The notes beneath the pieces were generated by a model. It ran no database searches. It was given only the letters and a program-made list of their open reading frames with translations, and had not been told where the DNA came from. This document shows, one piece after another, positions 8,966 through 17,881 of a stretch of DNA of 64,000 bases. The position numbers were made by a program, and so were the translations under genes. The DNA is from Fimenecus sp045531435 (GTDB taxonomy: Bacteria > Bacillota > Clostridia > Oscillospirales > Acutalibacteraceae): NCBI GenBank assembly GCA_045531435.1, contig JAZSDZ010000146.1:1-64000 (forward strand). Reading direction: 5' to 3'. The stretch's first letter is position 1; each line of letters begins with the position of its first letter.

Positions 8966-10725
8966 TTTTCCGCCTCCTTACAAGGTATTGTGATAGTTGC
9001 CTTCGTACCTATATCAACTATACTTTCAACTTTCAGCGTACCATTCACCATATGGTCCAAACGGAATCTGATATTTTTAAGACCGATTGATTGGTCGCTT
9101 ATCTTTCCGTCACTGTTATATCCTATTCCGTCATCCTCAACTATTATATATACATTCTCATTATCTTTCCTTGTGCGTAATGTGATTGTTCCGCCATCAG
9201 GCTTTGGAGCAAGTCCATGTTTAATAGAATTTTCTACAAGAGGCTGAATAACAAAAGATGGTAAGCTGAAATCATCATACTGAATATCCGTTATGAACTG
9301 AATATTATCTCCATATCTTACCTGTTCAAGTGCGATATAATCTTCAAGGTGATGTAAAGCATTATGAAAATGAGTCAAATCATCATTTTGCATAAGGTCA
9401 ATATTGCTTCTTAAAAATCTTGCAAAATGAACTATTGTCTTATCAGCTCTTTCAGGGTCATATTTACACATTCCGCTTATGGCATTGAGAATATTAAAAA
9501 TAAAATGAGAACGTATCTGACTAATCATTGCAATAAATCTGCTTTCAGCAAGTTTTGTTTCGTTATGTGCAAGTTTAATCTGAACCTCTGCAAGTTGTTC
9601 CTTATGCTCAACATATTCAATCACAAAATGACCACCTTCATACAGAACGAAAATAGATATTGCAAGAAGTGAGAAAATTAAACCTGAATAAGCATCTTCT
9701 ATATAATAAAAGAGCAAATCGAAACCTACACCGAATACGATAAATATAATAGGATTAAATGTATTCTTATCTCCCCCATGTCTTACGAATTGTATGACAA
9801 GACACACAAGAATAAGTGCCAATGTAAGAATAATACCTAAATGTACTATTGTAAGTGTTTCTCTTAAATCTGCTATACCAAGAATTTGAAGAACAATCTG
9901 GACTATACCTACAAATGCTATTGATGTAGATAAAACATTACATATAATATTAACAAACTTTGAGAAGCTGTCTTTTACACATTCAAGCAAAGGTATCATT
10001 GAAAGCATAAGCATCATAAGTGAGAAATAATATACAAATACGGTCTTTTCTCCTGCAAGAAGCTCAATTAAAGAAAAATAGTTAAATCTCCACAAACTGA
10101 TTGCAACAGCCAATGAACCCATTGCAATAAAATTCATTCCTATTTTTGTTTTTAACCAAAAAATAATTCCCGCAATCAATGCAACAATTCCCACAAGTAA
10201 AACAATTATTGTGACAATTAATTCAGGAAGTACAGAACGTGCCTCTTCCATCATCACGGAATACAAAGAACCAATCATAAATATAGGGAAATCCGATTCA
10301 TAATTCTCATAAATTGGAGCAATAACAACCTTACAGTTCTTACCAACATCAGTATGACAAAGGTGAATGTCATTCCACACACCACCTGTTGTTTTAATAT
10401 TAGTAGTACTCTCTAAAGGCTTTACAGAATAAATCAGTTCATTACCTATATAAACTTCAACAATACTATGAGAATTATAAAAAATAAGACTTGTATCGTG
10501 TTTAATCTCAGGTAATTTAACTATATATTCCGTTGCTTTACCTAAAGGTGCATCTGGTCTCTCTACTTCTTTAAAAGAAATACATTCAGCAACAGAATAA
10601 GAATCAATGTTTCTTATATCATTTATTTGAAGAGTGTTTCTTGTACTTAAAAATATAAGAAAACCTAAAATCAAAATCAACAATATTGAATATATAATCG
10701 CTTTTGAATATTTAAAAATTTTCAT
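8956..10725 (-). CDS. Membrane sensor histidine kinase (LytS/YesM-like kinase core)
   Basis: 589 residues from the ATG at 10725. It has an N-terminal membrane segment, an extracellular domain of about 140 residues, a block of six or seven membrane helices (about 165-370, 7TMR-DISM-like), a short coiled linker and a cytoplasmic kinase. The kinase is of the His_kinase family: SQIRSHFIFNILNAI carries the phospho-acceptor His near residue 407, PLVENSIKHG is the N box near 499 and VEDDGIGY the G box. The frame extends 22 codons further upstream, but GGAGG sits directly before ATG 10725 and the promoter (-10 at 10757-10762) lies inside that extension. The gene pairs with the downstream regulator, which it overlaps. 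The ligand is unknown. Confidence 0.9.
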   Translation of the reverse strand: MKIFKYSKAIIYSILLILILGFLIFLSTRNTLQINDIRNIDSYSVAECISFKEVERPDAPLGKATEYIVKLPEIKHDTSLIFYNSHSIVEVYIGNELIYSVKPLESTTNIKTTGGVWNDIHLCHTDVGKNCKVVIAPIYENYESDFPIFMIGSLYSVMMEEARSVLPELIVTIIVLLVGIVALIAGIIFWLKTKIGMNFIAMGSLAVAISLWRFNYFSLIELLAGEKTVFVYYFSLMMLMLSMIPLLECVKDSFSKFVNIICNVLSTSIAFVGIVQIVLQILGIADLRETLTIVHLGIILTLALILVCLVIQFVRHGGDKNTFNPIIFIVFGVGFDLLFYYIEDAYSGLIFSLLAISIFVLYEGGHFVIEYVEHKEQLAEVQIKLAHNETKLAESRFIAMISQIRSHFIFNILNAISGMCKYDPERADKTIVHFARFLRSNIDLMQNDDLTHFHNALHHLEDYIALEQVRYGDNIQFITDIQYDDFSLPSFVIQPLVENSIKHGLAPKPDGGTITLRTRKDNENVYIIVEDDGIGYNSDGKISDQSIGLKNIRFRLDHMVNGTLKVESIVDIGTKATITIPCKEAEKCV

Positions 10726-10756
10726 AATTCCTCCAAGGTTACAACTTAATAAAAAC

Positions 10757-10790
10757 AGTATAACATAAATTGCGTAACAAAAGCGTAACA
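10757..10790 (-). promoter_or_regulatory. Promoter with SARP-type direct-repeat operator, sensor kinase operon
   Basis: On the minus strand, TGTTACG at 10790-10784 and 10779-10773 with a 4-base gap is followed after 10 bases by the -10 element TATACT (10762-10757). The repeat sequence, the 11-base period and the distance to the -10 element are identical to the site ahead of the giant exoprotein gene, which suggests autoregulation by the encoded SARP-like regulator. Confidence 0.7.
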
Positions 10791-10828
10791 TTTTTTATAT
10801 TGTTGAAAATTAATTGATATTTAACTAT

Positions 10829-10858
10829 AAAAAACATCTCTCGGATTGACCGAGAGAT
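10829..10858 (-). terminator. Rho-independent terminator after spoVM
   Basis: A perfect 9-bp stem (ATCTCTCGG with CCGAGAGAT), a 5-base loop, and on the minus strand a G followed by a run of six T. It lies 10 bases downstream of the spoVM stop and closes the long minus-strand block. Confidence 0.9.
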
Positions 10859-10868
10859 AGATGAAATA

Positions 10869-10952
10869 TTATATTTCTGACTTTTTGATACCAAATATTT
10901 TCCTAAGTATTCCACCTAATAATTTTGGACTTTTCATTACAACAACTTTCAT
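10869..10952 (-). CDS. spoVM: Stage V sporulation protein M (SpoVM)
   Basis: 27 residues. The peptide has the amphipathic-helix pattern of SpoVM: a short start, KSPKLLGGILRKIFG with the Pro and the LGGI core in the same places as Bacillus subtilis SpoVM, and a charged tail. In the known family the peptide sits on the convex forespore membrane and recruits SpoIVA to build the coat base, and it also inhibits FtsH. Position supports the call: B. subtilis has spoVM just downstream of the rsgA/thiN genes, as here. The ATG at 10952 follows AGGAGAG; the TAG of the upstream 48-residue gene overlaps that ribosome-binding site. A strong terminator follows. Confidence 0.92.
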   Translation of the reverse strand: MKVVVMKSPKLLGGILRKIFGIKKSEI

Positions 10953-10966
10953 ATAATTATTCTCTC

Positions 10967-11113
10967 CTAACCTCTGCAAAGAGATATTCCACATAGAACA
11001 AGAGCAATTGCAAGAATTACAATTACTGCTTTGGCGGGAAGAATCAAAGAAATTAGTAATCCTAATCCCAATGCTATAAATACAATACCTTTTGAACTTT
11101 TTCTTCTTCCCAT
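10967..11113 (-). CDS. Small hydrophobic membrane protein (48 residues) ahead of spoVM
   Basis: ATG at 11113 is preceded by a very strong AAGGAGGT site 6 bases upstream. The protein starts with a basic stretch (MGRRKSSKG) followed by two hydrophobic stretches, about residues 10-25 and 27-44, split by PAK, and ends CRG: a small two-helix hairpin or one long membrane segment. I do not recognise the family. Its stop codon merges with the spoVM ribosome-binding site, so the two are almost certainly co-translated. The ribosome-binding site lies in one arm of a perfect 10-bp hairpin (11120-11161), which suggests controlled translation. A sporulation role is inferred only from position. Confidence 0.75.
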   Translation of the reverse strand: MGRRKSSKGIVFIALGLGLLISLILPAKAVIVILAIALVLCGISLCRG

Positions 11114-11119
11114 AAAAAT

Positions 11120-11161
11120 ACCTCCTTGCATATGTATTTACTACATTATACGCAAGGAGGT
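11120..11161 (-). promoter_or_regulatory. Hairpin burying the ribosome-binding site of the 48-residue gene
   Basis: ACCTCCTTGC (read from 11161 to 11152) pairs perfectly with GCAAGGAGGT (11129 to 11120), with a 22-base loop. The 3' arm is the whole Shine-Dalgarno sequence of the small gene, and ATTTTT follows the stem. A -10-like TATAAT (11150-11145) lies in the loop side, so a transcript starting there would lack the 5' arm and leave the site free, while read-through from thiN would mask it. It could instead be a weak terminator for thiN. The hairpin is directly visible; the mechanism is inference. Confidence 0.6.
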
Positions 11162-11169
11162 TTTATTTG

Positions 11170-11805
11170 TTACAACTGTGTTTCGATAATAACTAAAGTG
11201 CCTGATTCCACTGAAATTATACCAAAATCATCAATTATATCATTACTTGTACCTAAGGCACCATTGAATGGGTCGAGGGAATAATTTGATAATGGATAAT
11301 GAAATCCTGTTAGGGTGACACCATTTGCAATATCACCATAAGCAAAAACAGAAACCTGTTGATTATCCTTCTTTTTGATTTTTAATGAAGAGTTTGTAAT
11401 ACATCTGAAAATATGATTATTATCTAAAATTTCAAATTTAATACCCGATTTCGAAGCATTTGCCATCAACGAAATATTGGCATATGTATGTTCAAATCTT
11501 CCACCTGTACCACCAAACATTACAAAAGAATCAAAACCAAGTTTAATTGCTTCAAAATAAGCTGCAACACTATCTGTGACATCTTTTTCAATTGGAAGTT
11601 TGATTGTATTCTTTTCATAAAGAGCAGACTTTACTGAATCAAAATCGCCTATGATAAGGTCAGGAGTAATATTAGCTTTTTTTGTAATATCATACCCACT
11701 ATCAGCACAGATTATATAATCATCAGATGTAATATGATTATTCAAAATGTGTATGTCACAATCTCCACCACCAATTATAACACATCTGTTTTTTAAATTT
11801 CCCAT
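11170..11805 (-). CDS. thiN: Thiamine pyrophosphokinase
   Basis: 211 residues, normal for the family. It transfers pyrophosphate from ATP to thiamine, making thiamine diphosphate in one step. Visible motifs are the N-terminal IIGGGDCD, the ADSGYD loop, LIIGDFDSV (metal and substrate site), KDVTDSVAA and FGGTGGRFEHTYANI, all typical of ThiN. The ATG at 11805 overlaps the rsgA stop by 13 bases. In Bacillus the order is rsgA-rpe-thiN; here no ribulose-phosphate epimerase gene separates them. Downstream come the small membrane gene and spoVM. Confidence 0.95.
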   Translation of the reverse strand: MGNLKNRCVIIGGGDCDIHILNNHITSDDYIICADSGYDITKKANITPDLIIGDFDSVKSALYEKNTIKLPIEKDVTDSVAAYFEAIKLGFDSFVMFGGTGGRFEHTYANISLMANASKSGIKFEILDNNHIFRCITNSSLKIKKKDNQQVSVFAYGDIANGVTLTGFHYPLSNYSLDPFNGALGTSNDIIDDFGIISVESGTLVIIETQL

Positions 11806-12668
11806 TCTTTTATTTCCTTTGCCTGATTATACATCTGAATATAATTATTGTGTCTGATTTGATTAATCTCGCCATTTTTTACTGCTTCACATATTTTACA
11901 GCCTTTATCATTTACATGAGAACAAGAGGTAAACTTACATGTACCTAAGTATTCTCTGAATTCCCTGAAACAATATGGTAAATCATCTTTTTTAATAATC
12001 TCTGTTTTCTCAAATTCAAATGATGAAAATCCAGGTGTATCAATTACATATCCATCACACACATTAAAAAGTTGAGCTTGTCTTGTTGTATGACGACCTC
12101 TGCCTAATTTATCACTTATTGCACCAGTTGATAAATTTAATGTGGAGTCAAGTTTATTAAGCAATGTAGTTTTTCCTACGCCTGAATTTCCCGTAAAAGC
12201 ACTAATTTTACCCTTCATAATTGCTTTGATTTTATTAATTGAATCATCAACATCAAGTGTAACAATTGTTATTCCTGATTTATCGTAAACATCATAAATT
12301 TCCTTATAAGATGACAAATCCGTTTTTGAAATAACAATATATGGTTCAATATTTTTAAATTCAGCAGTTGCAATCAATTTATCAATGACAAAAAAGTTAG
12401 GTTTAGGTTCAATTGTTGACACAACTATTATTAAATTGTCAATATTAGATACAGGAGGTCTGTTAAGAAAATTTTTTCTTTCTAAAATTGCATCAATTGT
12501 ATTTTCAGCACTTTCATTAACAGTAATTTCAACTGTATCTCCAACAAGAGGTGTAATCTTGTTTTTTCTAAATTTACCTCTTGCTTTACATTCATATGTT
12601 GCGTTGGCGACTTCAACATAGTAGAAGCCGCCAATTCCTTTTGTAATTATTCCTTTATATTTTTCCAT
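11793..12668 (-). CDS. rsgA: Ribosome small-subunit-dependent GTPase A
   Basis: 291 residues. RsgA is a circularly permuted GTPase that helps mature the 30S subunit, checking h44 and the decoding centre. The permuted motif order is visible: G4 SKTD at 114-117, then G1 GNSGVGKT at 160-167, then G3 DTPGF at 210-214. An N-terminal OB fold (about 1-70) precedes, and the C-terminal zinc knuckle C244, C249, H251, C257 follows. It is placed between prkC (8-base gap) and thiN (overlap), as in Bacillus, where PrkC can phosphorylate this protein. Confidence 0.96.
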   Translation of the reverse strand: MEKYKGIITKGIGGFYYVEVANATYECKARGKFRKNKITPLVGDTVEITVNESAENTIDAILERKNFLNRPPVSNIDNLIIVVSTIEPKPNFFVIDKLIATAEFKNIEPYIVISKTDLSSYKEIYDVYDKSGITIVTLDVDDSINKIKAIMKGKISAFTGNSGVGKTTLLNKLDSTLNLSTGAISDKLGRGRHTTRQAQLFNVCDGYVIDTPGFSSFEFEKTEIIKKDDLPYCFREFREYLGTCKFTSCSHVNDKGCKICEAVKNGEINQIRHNNYIQMYNQAKEIKEWEI

Positions 12669-12676
12669 ACAAATCC

Positions 12677-14815
12677 TTAAGTAGTAGATGGACCTTTACT
12701 TATAACTAATGTAATAGATTCATTTGTTGAATATTTTGTTACTCCATCAGCATTAGGTGTCTGTGAAATAACAACACCATATGGAACAGTTGAACTGTAA
12801 TTAGGTATGGTTTCGATGTTATAAAAACCAGCTTTTCTTAATTTATCAATTGCATCTTGTTCCTTAAGACCAACAACGTTATTCAACACAACTTTATTTT
12901 CGAAAGTAATTTCCTCAACCTGTGTTACAACTGCAGGTTCCTGAGTAAAGTCAACTTTACCTTTTTGTACCGGAGATTCGTCAATTGTGATTGTATAACT
13001 ATTATCAGCACCAGAACCGGTTAACGTAAATTGTTTTGTTGCACCATCAAGGAAAAGTTCTTCTGATGTATAGAATAAAACATTATTCAAATAAATCTTT
13101 AAAACGCCTGTCTTATTAACTGAAGGCAATGTGACATAAACATCCACACTCGACTCAGGTGGCTGACCATTACTGATTGAAAAATCAATTTTTGAACCAA
13201 TTGGAACTTCAGTATCCTTTTCAACACTTTGTTCAACTACAACACCAGCTTCAAGTTCACTGTTAACTTCGGTTACTGTACCAACTTCAAGGTCAGCAGC
13301 TTTAAGAGTCTGTTCAGCCATTTCTCTTGTTGTTCCCTGAATATCAGGCATTTTAACTGTTTCCTGTATATCTGTAGCAACATACAAGATAACCTCTGAA
13401 CCAATTCTGATTGTTGAACCCACTTCAGGTGAAGTTCTTATAACACAACCAGGGGTTACATTATCAGAATATTCGGTAATAACTGTTGAAATAATACTAC
13501 GAGAATTAAGATAATCCTTTGCCTTTTCTTCTGTCATACCAATGATGGATGAGTCAAGAAGAACACTGTTCTTTTGAGCAATAGTTAATGTTATAGTAGA
13601 ACCTTTTTTGACCTTAGTGCTTGAAATAGGGTCCTGAGTGATAACAGTGCCATCTTCCAACGTTGAATTTTCTTCAACCTTAATTTCAAAATTAAAGACA
13701 TCAGTATAAGTTTTAACATTTTCAATTTGAGTATAATAATTAAAACCTGTAAAATTAGGAACTTCAATTTTCTGATTACTTGTTCCCATAAGAACAGCAC
13801 CGATAATCAAGGCTAATACAATGATACCAGCAATTGCACCCATCATAACAGCGACTGTCTTATTCATTGAGTTCTTTTCAACAACAACTTCATTTTGAAC
13901 AGGCTGCTCTCTACGTGGCGTATTATTTGTTCTTACATATTTTGTAGGCTCTCTGTCAACAAAATAATTATAATCAAACTTAATGGATGGAGTTCTCTTG
14001 AAATCATTTATATCCATAAGCATTTCTGCTGCTGAACCATAACGATTACTTGGGTTCTTCTGCATAGCTCTCATAGTAATCTGTTCAAGACCTAATGGAA
14101 TCGTTGAGATAATATCACGAGGAAGTTTTGGATCCTGCTGTAACTGCATAATAGCTACTGAAACCGCACTATCAGATTGGAATGGTAACTGTCCTGTAAG
14201 CATTTCATATAACACAACACCAACAGAATAAATATCTGCTTTATCATCAGTAACCTCACCCCTTGCCTGTTCAGGGCTGATATAGTGTACTGAACCAATT
14301 GCTTTATCGGATGTTGTATTTGAATCAACACGACTAAAACGTGCAATACCGAAATCTGTAACTTTAATTGTTCCATCGTTAAGAAGTAAAATGTTCTGAG
14401 GTTTAATATCCTGATGAACAATACCTTTATCATGTGCATGTTGAAGAGCTGCCAAAATCTGTCCCATAAAATGAACTGCTTCTTTCCAATTAACAGCACC
14501 TTGTTGCTCTATATATTCTTTTAAAGTAATGCCATTAACATACTCCATAACAATATACTGGATTCTATCACCAAAACTAACATTGTAAACACGAACAATA
14601 TTTGGATGAGAAAGAACTGCAATTGCTTTTGATTCATTTTTAAATCTACGCTTGAATTCATCGTTTGAAAGATATTCGTCCTTTAAAATTTTAATAGCAA
14701 CAATTCTGTCATCAATGTTGTCATATGCTTTATATACAACAGCCATTCCACCAACACCGATTATTTCCTGAATCTCATATCTTCCGTCTATTCGTTTACC
14801 ACAAAAATTATCCAT
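12677..14815 (-). CDS. prkC: PASTA-domain Ser/Thr protein kinase
   Basis: 712 residues. The cytoplasmic kinase (about 10-270) has the glycine loop GVGGMAVV (20-27), catalytic Lys K42, a catalytic loop reading HQDIKPQN (134-141, with Gln where Arg is common) and DFG (154-156). After a basic linker, one membrane helix (about 324-347) leads to extracellular PASTA repeats; three VPNFTG/MTEEKA/MPDIQG-type starts and a fourth C-terminal copy (LNNVVGLKEQDA) are visible. An extra beta-rich insert (about 555-635) separates repeats 3 and 4. PASTA kinases sense muropeptides or lipid II and control cell-wall synthesis and spore germination. The partner phosphatase prpC lies immediately upstream. Confidence 0.95.
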   Translation of the reverse strand: MDNFCGKRIDGRYEIQEIIGVGGMAVVYKAYDNIDDRIVAIKILKDEYLSNDEFKRRFKNESKAIAVLSHPNIVRVYNVSFGDRIQYIVMEYVNGITLKEYIEQQGAVNWKEAVHFMGQILAALQHAHDKGIVHQDIKPQNILLLNDGTIKVTDFGIARFSRVDSNTTSDKAIGSVHYISPEQARGEVTDDKADIYSVGVVLYEMLTGQLPFQSDSAVSVAIMQLQQDPKLPRDIISTIPLGLEQITMRAMQKNPSNRYGSAAEMLMDINDFKRTPSIKFDYNYFVDREPTKYVRTNNTPRREQPVQNEVVVEKNSMNKTVAVMMGAIAGIIVLALIIGAVLMGTSNQKIEVPNFTGFNYYTQIENVKTYTDVFNFEIKVEENSTLEDGTVITQDPISSTKVKKGSTITLTIAQKNSVLLDSSIIGMTEEKAKDYLNSRSIISTVITEYSDNVTPGCVIRTSPEVGSTIRIGSEVILYVATDIQETVKMPDIQGTTREMAEQTLKAADLEVGTVTEVNSELEAGVVVEQSVEKDTEVPIGSKIDFSISNGQPPESSVDVYVTLPSVNKTGVLKIYLNNVLFYTSEELFLDGATKQFTLTGSGADNSYTITIDESPVQKGKVDFTQEPAVVTQVEEITFENKVVLNNVVGLKEQDAIDKLRKAGFYNIETIPNYSSTVPYGVVISQTPNADGVTKYSTNESITLVISKGPSTT

Positions 14816-14838
14816 TTAATATACTCCTTTCATCCGAA

Positions 14839-15576
14839 TTAATACGACATTGTAACAACAGTAACATTATCTCCGCCACCGTTTTCAATTGCTCTTTTTA
14901 CAAGTCGTTCTGCATATTCATAAAACTTATCATCTTTAGTCAATTCATTAATTTCATCAGGTTCAACATAATTTGTAAGTCCGTCAGTACATAAAATAAG
15001 AACCTCATTTTCAGAAATATATTCCTGACAAAAATCAACGCGCACATCATCACTAACACCTAACGCGCGAGTAATATAATTTTTTCTAGGGTCATCTTTT
15101 GCCTCATCGGCAGTCAATCTGCCACTGTCAACCATTTCCTGAACAAACGAATGGTCCTTTGTCAACTGTGTTAATTTATTATTAGATAATATATATGCTC
15201 TTGAATCGCCAACATGAGCTATATATACAGAACCTTCTACAATAATTGCAACAACTACTGTTGTACCCATACCTGTCAAATCCGAGTCAGCCTGTCCCAT
15301 ATCATATACGCTTATGTTCGCAGCAACAATCGCTGATGTGAGCATATTTTTAATGGAAATGTCACTCATTCCCGGTCTATACGATGAAGAAATCCTTTTT
15401 GAAATAAGATTTACTGCAGTAGAACTTGCGTAATTACCACCTGCAGCACCACCCATACCATCGCAAACAACAGCCCACGCAACAGAACCATTCAATTCAC
15501 CTGCAGCATACGAATCCTGATTAGATTCACGAACTAACCCGATATCTGTTTTAGCAACAATTTTCAATATACTCAC
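14839..15576 (-). CDS. prpC: PP2C-type Ser/Thr phosphatase
   Basis: 245 residues, the usual size for bacterial Stp/PrpC. It removes phosphates placed by the PASTA kinase encoded next. PP2C metal-binding motifs are present: RESNQDSY near the N-terminus, VCDGMGGAAGG, VAHVGDSRAY-like VYIAHVGDSRAYIL, LCTDGLTNYV and GGGDNVTVV. GTG at 15576 overlaps the rlmN stop as GTGA; a TTG three codons later (15567) with GGGTGAG before it is an alternative start. The rlmN-prpC-prkC-rsgA order is conserved in Firmicutes. Confidence 0.95.
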   Translation of the reverse strand: MSILKIVAKTDIGLVRESNQDSYAAGELNGSVAWAVVCDGMGGAAGGNYASSTAVNLISKRISSSYRPGMSDISIKNMLTSAIVAANISVYDMGQADSDLTGMGTTVVVAIIVEGSVYIAHVGDSRAYILSNNKLTQLTKDHSFVQEMVDSGRLTADEAKDDPRKNYITRALGVSDDVRVDFCQEYISENEVLILCTDGLTNYVEPDEINELTKDDKFYEYAERLVKRAIENGGGDNVTVVTMSY

Positions 15577-16607
15577 CCACTTTTCTTTTTAGATGCTCTA
15601 AGCTGTCCGCAAGAAGCATTAATATCACTTCCAAGAGTTCTTCTGACAGTTGCAGTAATTCCTCTTGAAGATAAAATCTCAATAAATTTTTTCTGTCGTT
15701 CAACAGAACTTTTTTTATAATTGGTTTCACGAACATTATTGACAGGAATAAGATTAACATGACATAAAATATTCTTTAATCTGTTAGCCAATTCAATTGC
15801 ACATTTGTCACTATCATTAACATCCTTAATCATAGCATACTCAAATGAAATTCTACGACCTGTTGTGTCAGCATAATATTTACATGCTCTGAGTAATTCA
15901 TCTGTATTATATACTTTATTTACAGGCATCGACTGATTACGGATGCTGTCATTTGGTGCGTGTAATGAAACAGATAAAGTAAGTCCTAACTTTTCTTTTG
16001 CTAAATCATATATTTTAGGCACAATTCCACATGTTGATAAGGAAATGTGTCTCATACTCATATTCTGACCCTTTTCATCAGTAATGAGATTTAACATTTT
16101 CAAAACGTTATCATAATTATCAAATGGCTCACCTGTACCCATAAGAACAAGATGATTAATTTTTATTCCTAAATCTCTTTGTGCCGTATAAATTTCAGAG
16201 AGCATCTCACCGGTTGATAACTGTCGTACAAAACCACCAATTGCAGATGCACAGAATGTACAACCCATCTTACATCCCACCTGAGTTGAAATACAAATAG
16301 AATAACCATATTTATACTTCATAACAACACTTTCAACATATTCATTATCAGAAAGAGTGAACAAATATTTTACTGTATCATCAATTTTTGAAACAAGTTT
16401 TGTATTTACAGTACAGTTATCAAAATAAAAATATTTACTTAATTCTGTACGCATGTCTTTTGAAATATTTGTCATTTCATCAAAAGATGAAACACACTTT
16501 TCATGTACCCATGAAAAAATCTGATTAATTCTGAATTTAGGAAATTTTAAAGCAATTATCTCATTTGAAAGTTCATCATAACTCAGTGAACGAATATCTT
16601 TAAGCAT
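15573..16607 (-). CDS. rlmN: 23S rRNA/tRNA adenine-C2 methyltransferase (radical SAM)
   Basis: 344 residues. RlmN methylates A2503 of 23S rRNA and A37 of some tRNAs. The radical SAM cluster motif GCKMGCTFC gives C112, C116 and C119. The two catalytic cysteines of the family are matched by C105 (YSICIS) and a C-terminal Cys in NASCGQLR. The GTGEPFDNYD and SLHAPND motifs are also there. The start is at 16607 with AAGGA 9 bases upstream, 5 bases after the rsmB stop. It overlaps prpC by 4 bases. Confidence 0.96.
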   Translation of the reverse strand: MLKDIRSLSYDELSNEIIALKFPKFRINQIFSWVHEKCVSSFDEMTNISKDMRTELSKYFYFDNCTVNTKLVSKIDDTVKYLFTLSDNEYVESVVMKYKYGYSICISTQVGCKMGCTFCASAIGGFVRQLSTGEMLSEIYTAQRDLGIKINHLVLMGTGEPFDNYDNVLKMLNLITDEKGQNMSMRHISLSTCGIVPKIYDLAKEKLGLTLSVSLHAPNDSIRNQSMPVNKVYNTDELLRACKYYADTTGRRISFEYAMIKDVNDSDKCAIELANRLKNILCHVNLIPVNNVRETNYKKSSVERQKKFIEILSSRGITATVRRTLGSDINASCGQLRASKKKSG

Positions 16608-16612
16608 TTGTT

Positions 16613-17878
16613 TTATTCCTTAATAAGTTTTGCATAGAAAAAACCATCTGAATTATGACAAGGCTCAACTGTGACCATTCCACCATTTTTGAAATCTTTA
16701 TGTTCCTTTAAAAACCTTTCACAAACATTTTGATTTTCTCTTTTACTTAATGAACAAGTAGAATACATTATAGTTCCCTTGTCCTTTAAATATAACGACG
16801 CATTATTTAAAATATTATATTGCAATTCACATAATTTGTCAACAAAACTGAAATCCTTATATTTAATTTCCGGTTTTCGTCTTATGACACCAAGACCTGC
16901 ACAAGGTACATCGCAAAGAATCATATCTGCCTTTGGCAAATCAGGATTATACACGGAGGCATCACCTATCCTGGCATTAATTATGTTAATTCCAAGTCGT
17001 TTTGCTCCTTCGTCAATTAACTTGATTTTATGGTCATATAAATCAAAGGAATAAATCTGTCCATCATTTTCCATAATTTCTGCTATTGTAAATGATTTTC
17101 CACCAGGTGCTGCACACATATCAAATATAACACTACCCTTTTCAGGTGAAAACTGAGTAATACACTGTTGGGAAGCTAAATCTTGTGCATGAAAAAATCC
17201 GTTTTCGTAACAACGAGATTTAAATATTGATTGACCACTTATAATTTCAAGGGAATAATCATTGTTATCGCATCTTTTTGCAACAATATTTTCTTCAGAT
17301 AATTTGTTAATCAAATTGTCAGCTGTTATTTTCAATGTGTTTACTCTGATAAACAAAGGAACAGAACCAACTGATGAAGCTAAAATCTTTTCAGTATATG
17401 TAAATCCATAATCATCAACAAATTGAGATACAAGATTTTCAGGACAAGAAAAAGCGATGCTTAAATCATAAATTTTATTATCAGTTTCAGGAAGTTTAAT
17501 ATCATTTAACGATATTTTTCTTAAAACTGAATTGATAAGTCCTGATGCAAAATTACATTTCGCTTTTTTTGACAGTTTAACACTCTCATTAACAGCAGCA
17601 GAAACAGGAATTTTATCCATAAACTTTAATTGATAAGTTCCTATTCTCAATATAGTCAGTACTTGTGGATTTAACTTCTTTATAGATTGTGTTAGAAATT
17701 GAGACAAATAATAATCAAGTGTAATTTTACGTTCTAAAACACCATAAACCAAAGCACATACAAAAGCAGACGATGTTGCTTCGTATTTGGTAAGAAGTGA
17801 ATCAAGAGCAATATTAGAATATGCCTTGTCGTGTTCTATTTTACAGAGAATTTTAAAAGCTAATAATCTATCATCCAT
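16613..17878 (-). CDS. rsmB: 16S rRNA cytosine-967 C5-methyltransferase
   Basis: 421 residues. The N-terminal RNA-binding NusB-like region (about 1-135) is followed by a SAM-dependent methyltransferase. Motifs: FDMCAAPGGKSF (SAM loop), LCDVPCAGLGVIRRKPE with the PC catalytic pair, and MYSTCSL with the second conserved Cys. It sits in the def-fmt-rsmB-rlmN order common to Firmicutes, with the YugP-like peptidase gene 3 bases upstream and rlmN directly downstream. Confidence 0.95.
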   Translation of the reverse strand: MDDRLLAFKILCKIEHDKAYSNIALDSLLTKYEATSSAFVCALVYGVLERKITLDYYLSQFLTQSIKKLNPQVLTILRIGTYQLKFMDKIPVSAAVNESVKLSKKAKCNFASGLINSVLRKISLNDIKLPETDNKIYDLSIAFSCPENLVSQFVDDYGFTYTEKILASSVGSVPLFIRVNTLKITADNLINKLSEENIVAKRCDNNDYSLEIISGQSIFKSRCYENGFFHAQDLASQQCITQFSPEKGSVIFDMCAAPGGKSFTIAEIMENDGQIYSFDLYDHKIKLIDEGAKRLGINIINARIGDASVYNPDLPKADMILCDVPCAGLGVIRRKPEIKYKDFSFVDKLCELQYNILNNASLYLKDKGTIMYSTCSLSKRENQNVCERFLKEHKDFKNGGMVTVEPCHNSDGFFYAKLIKE

Positions 17879-17881
17879 AAT

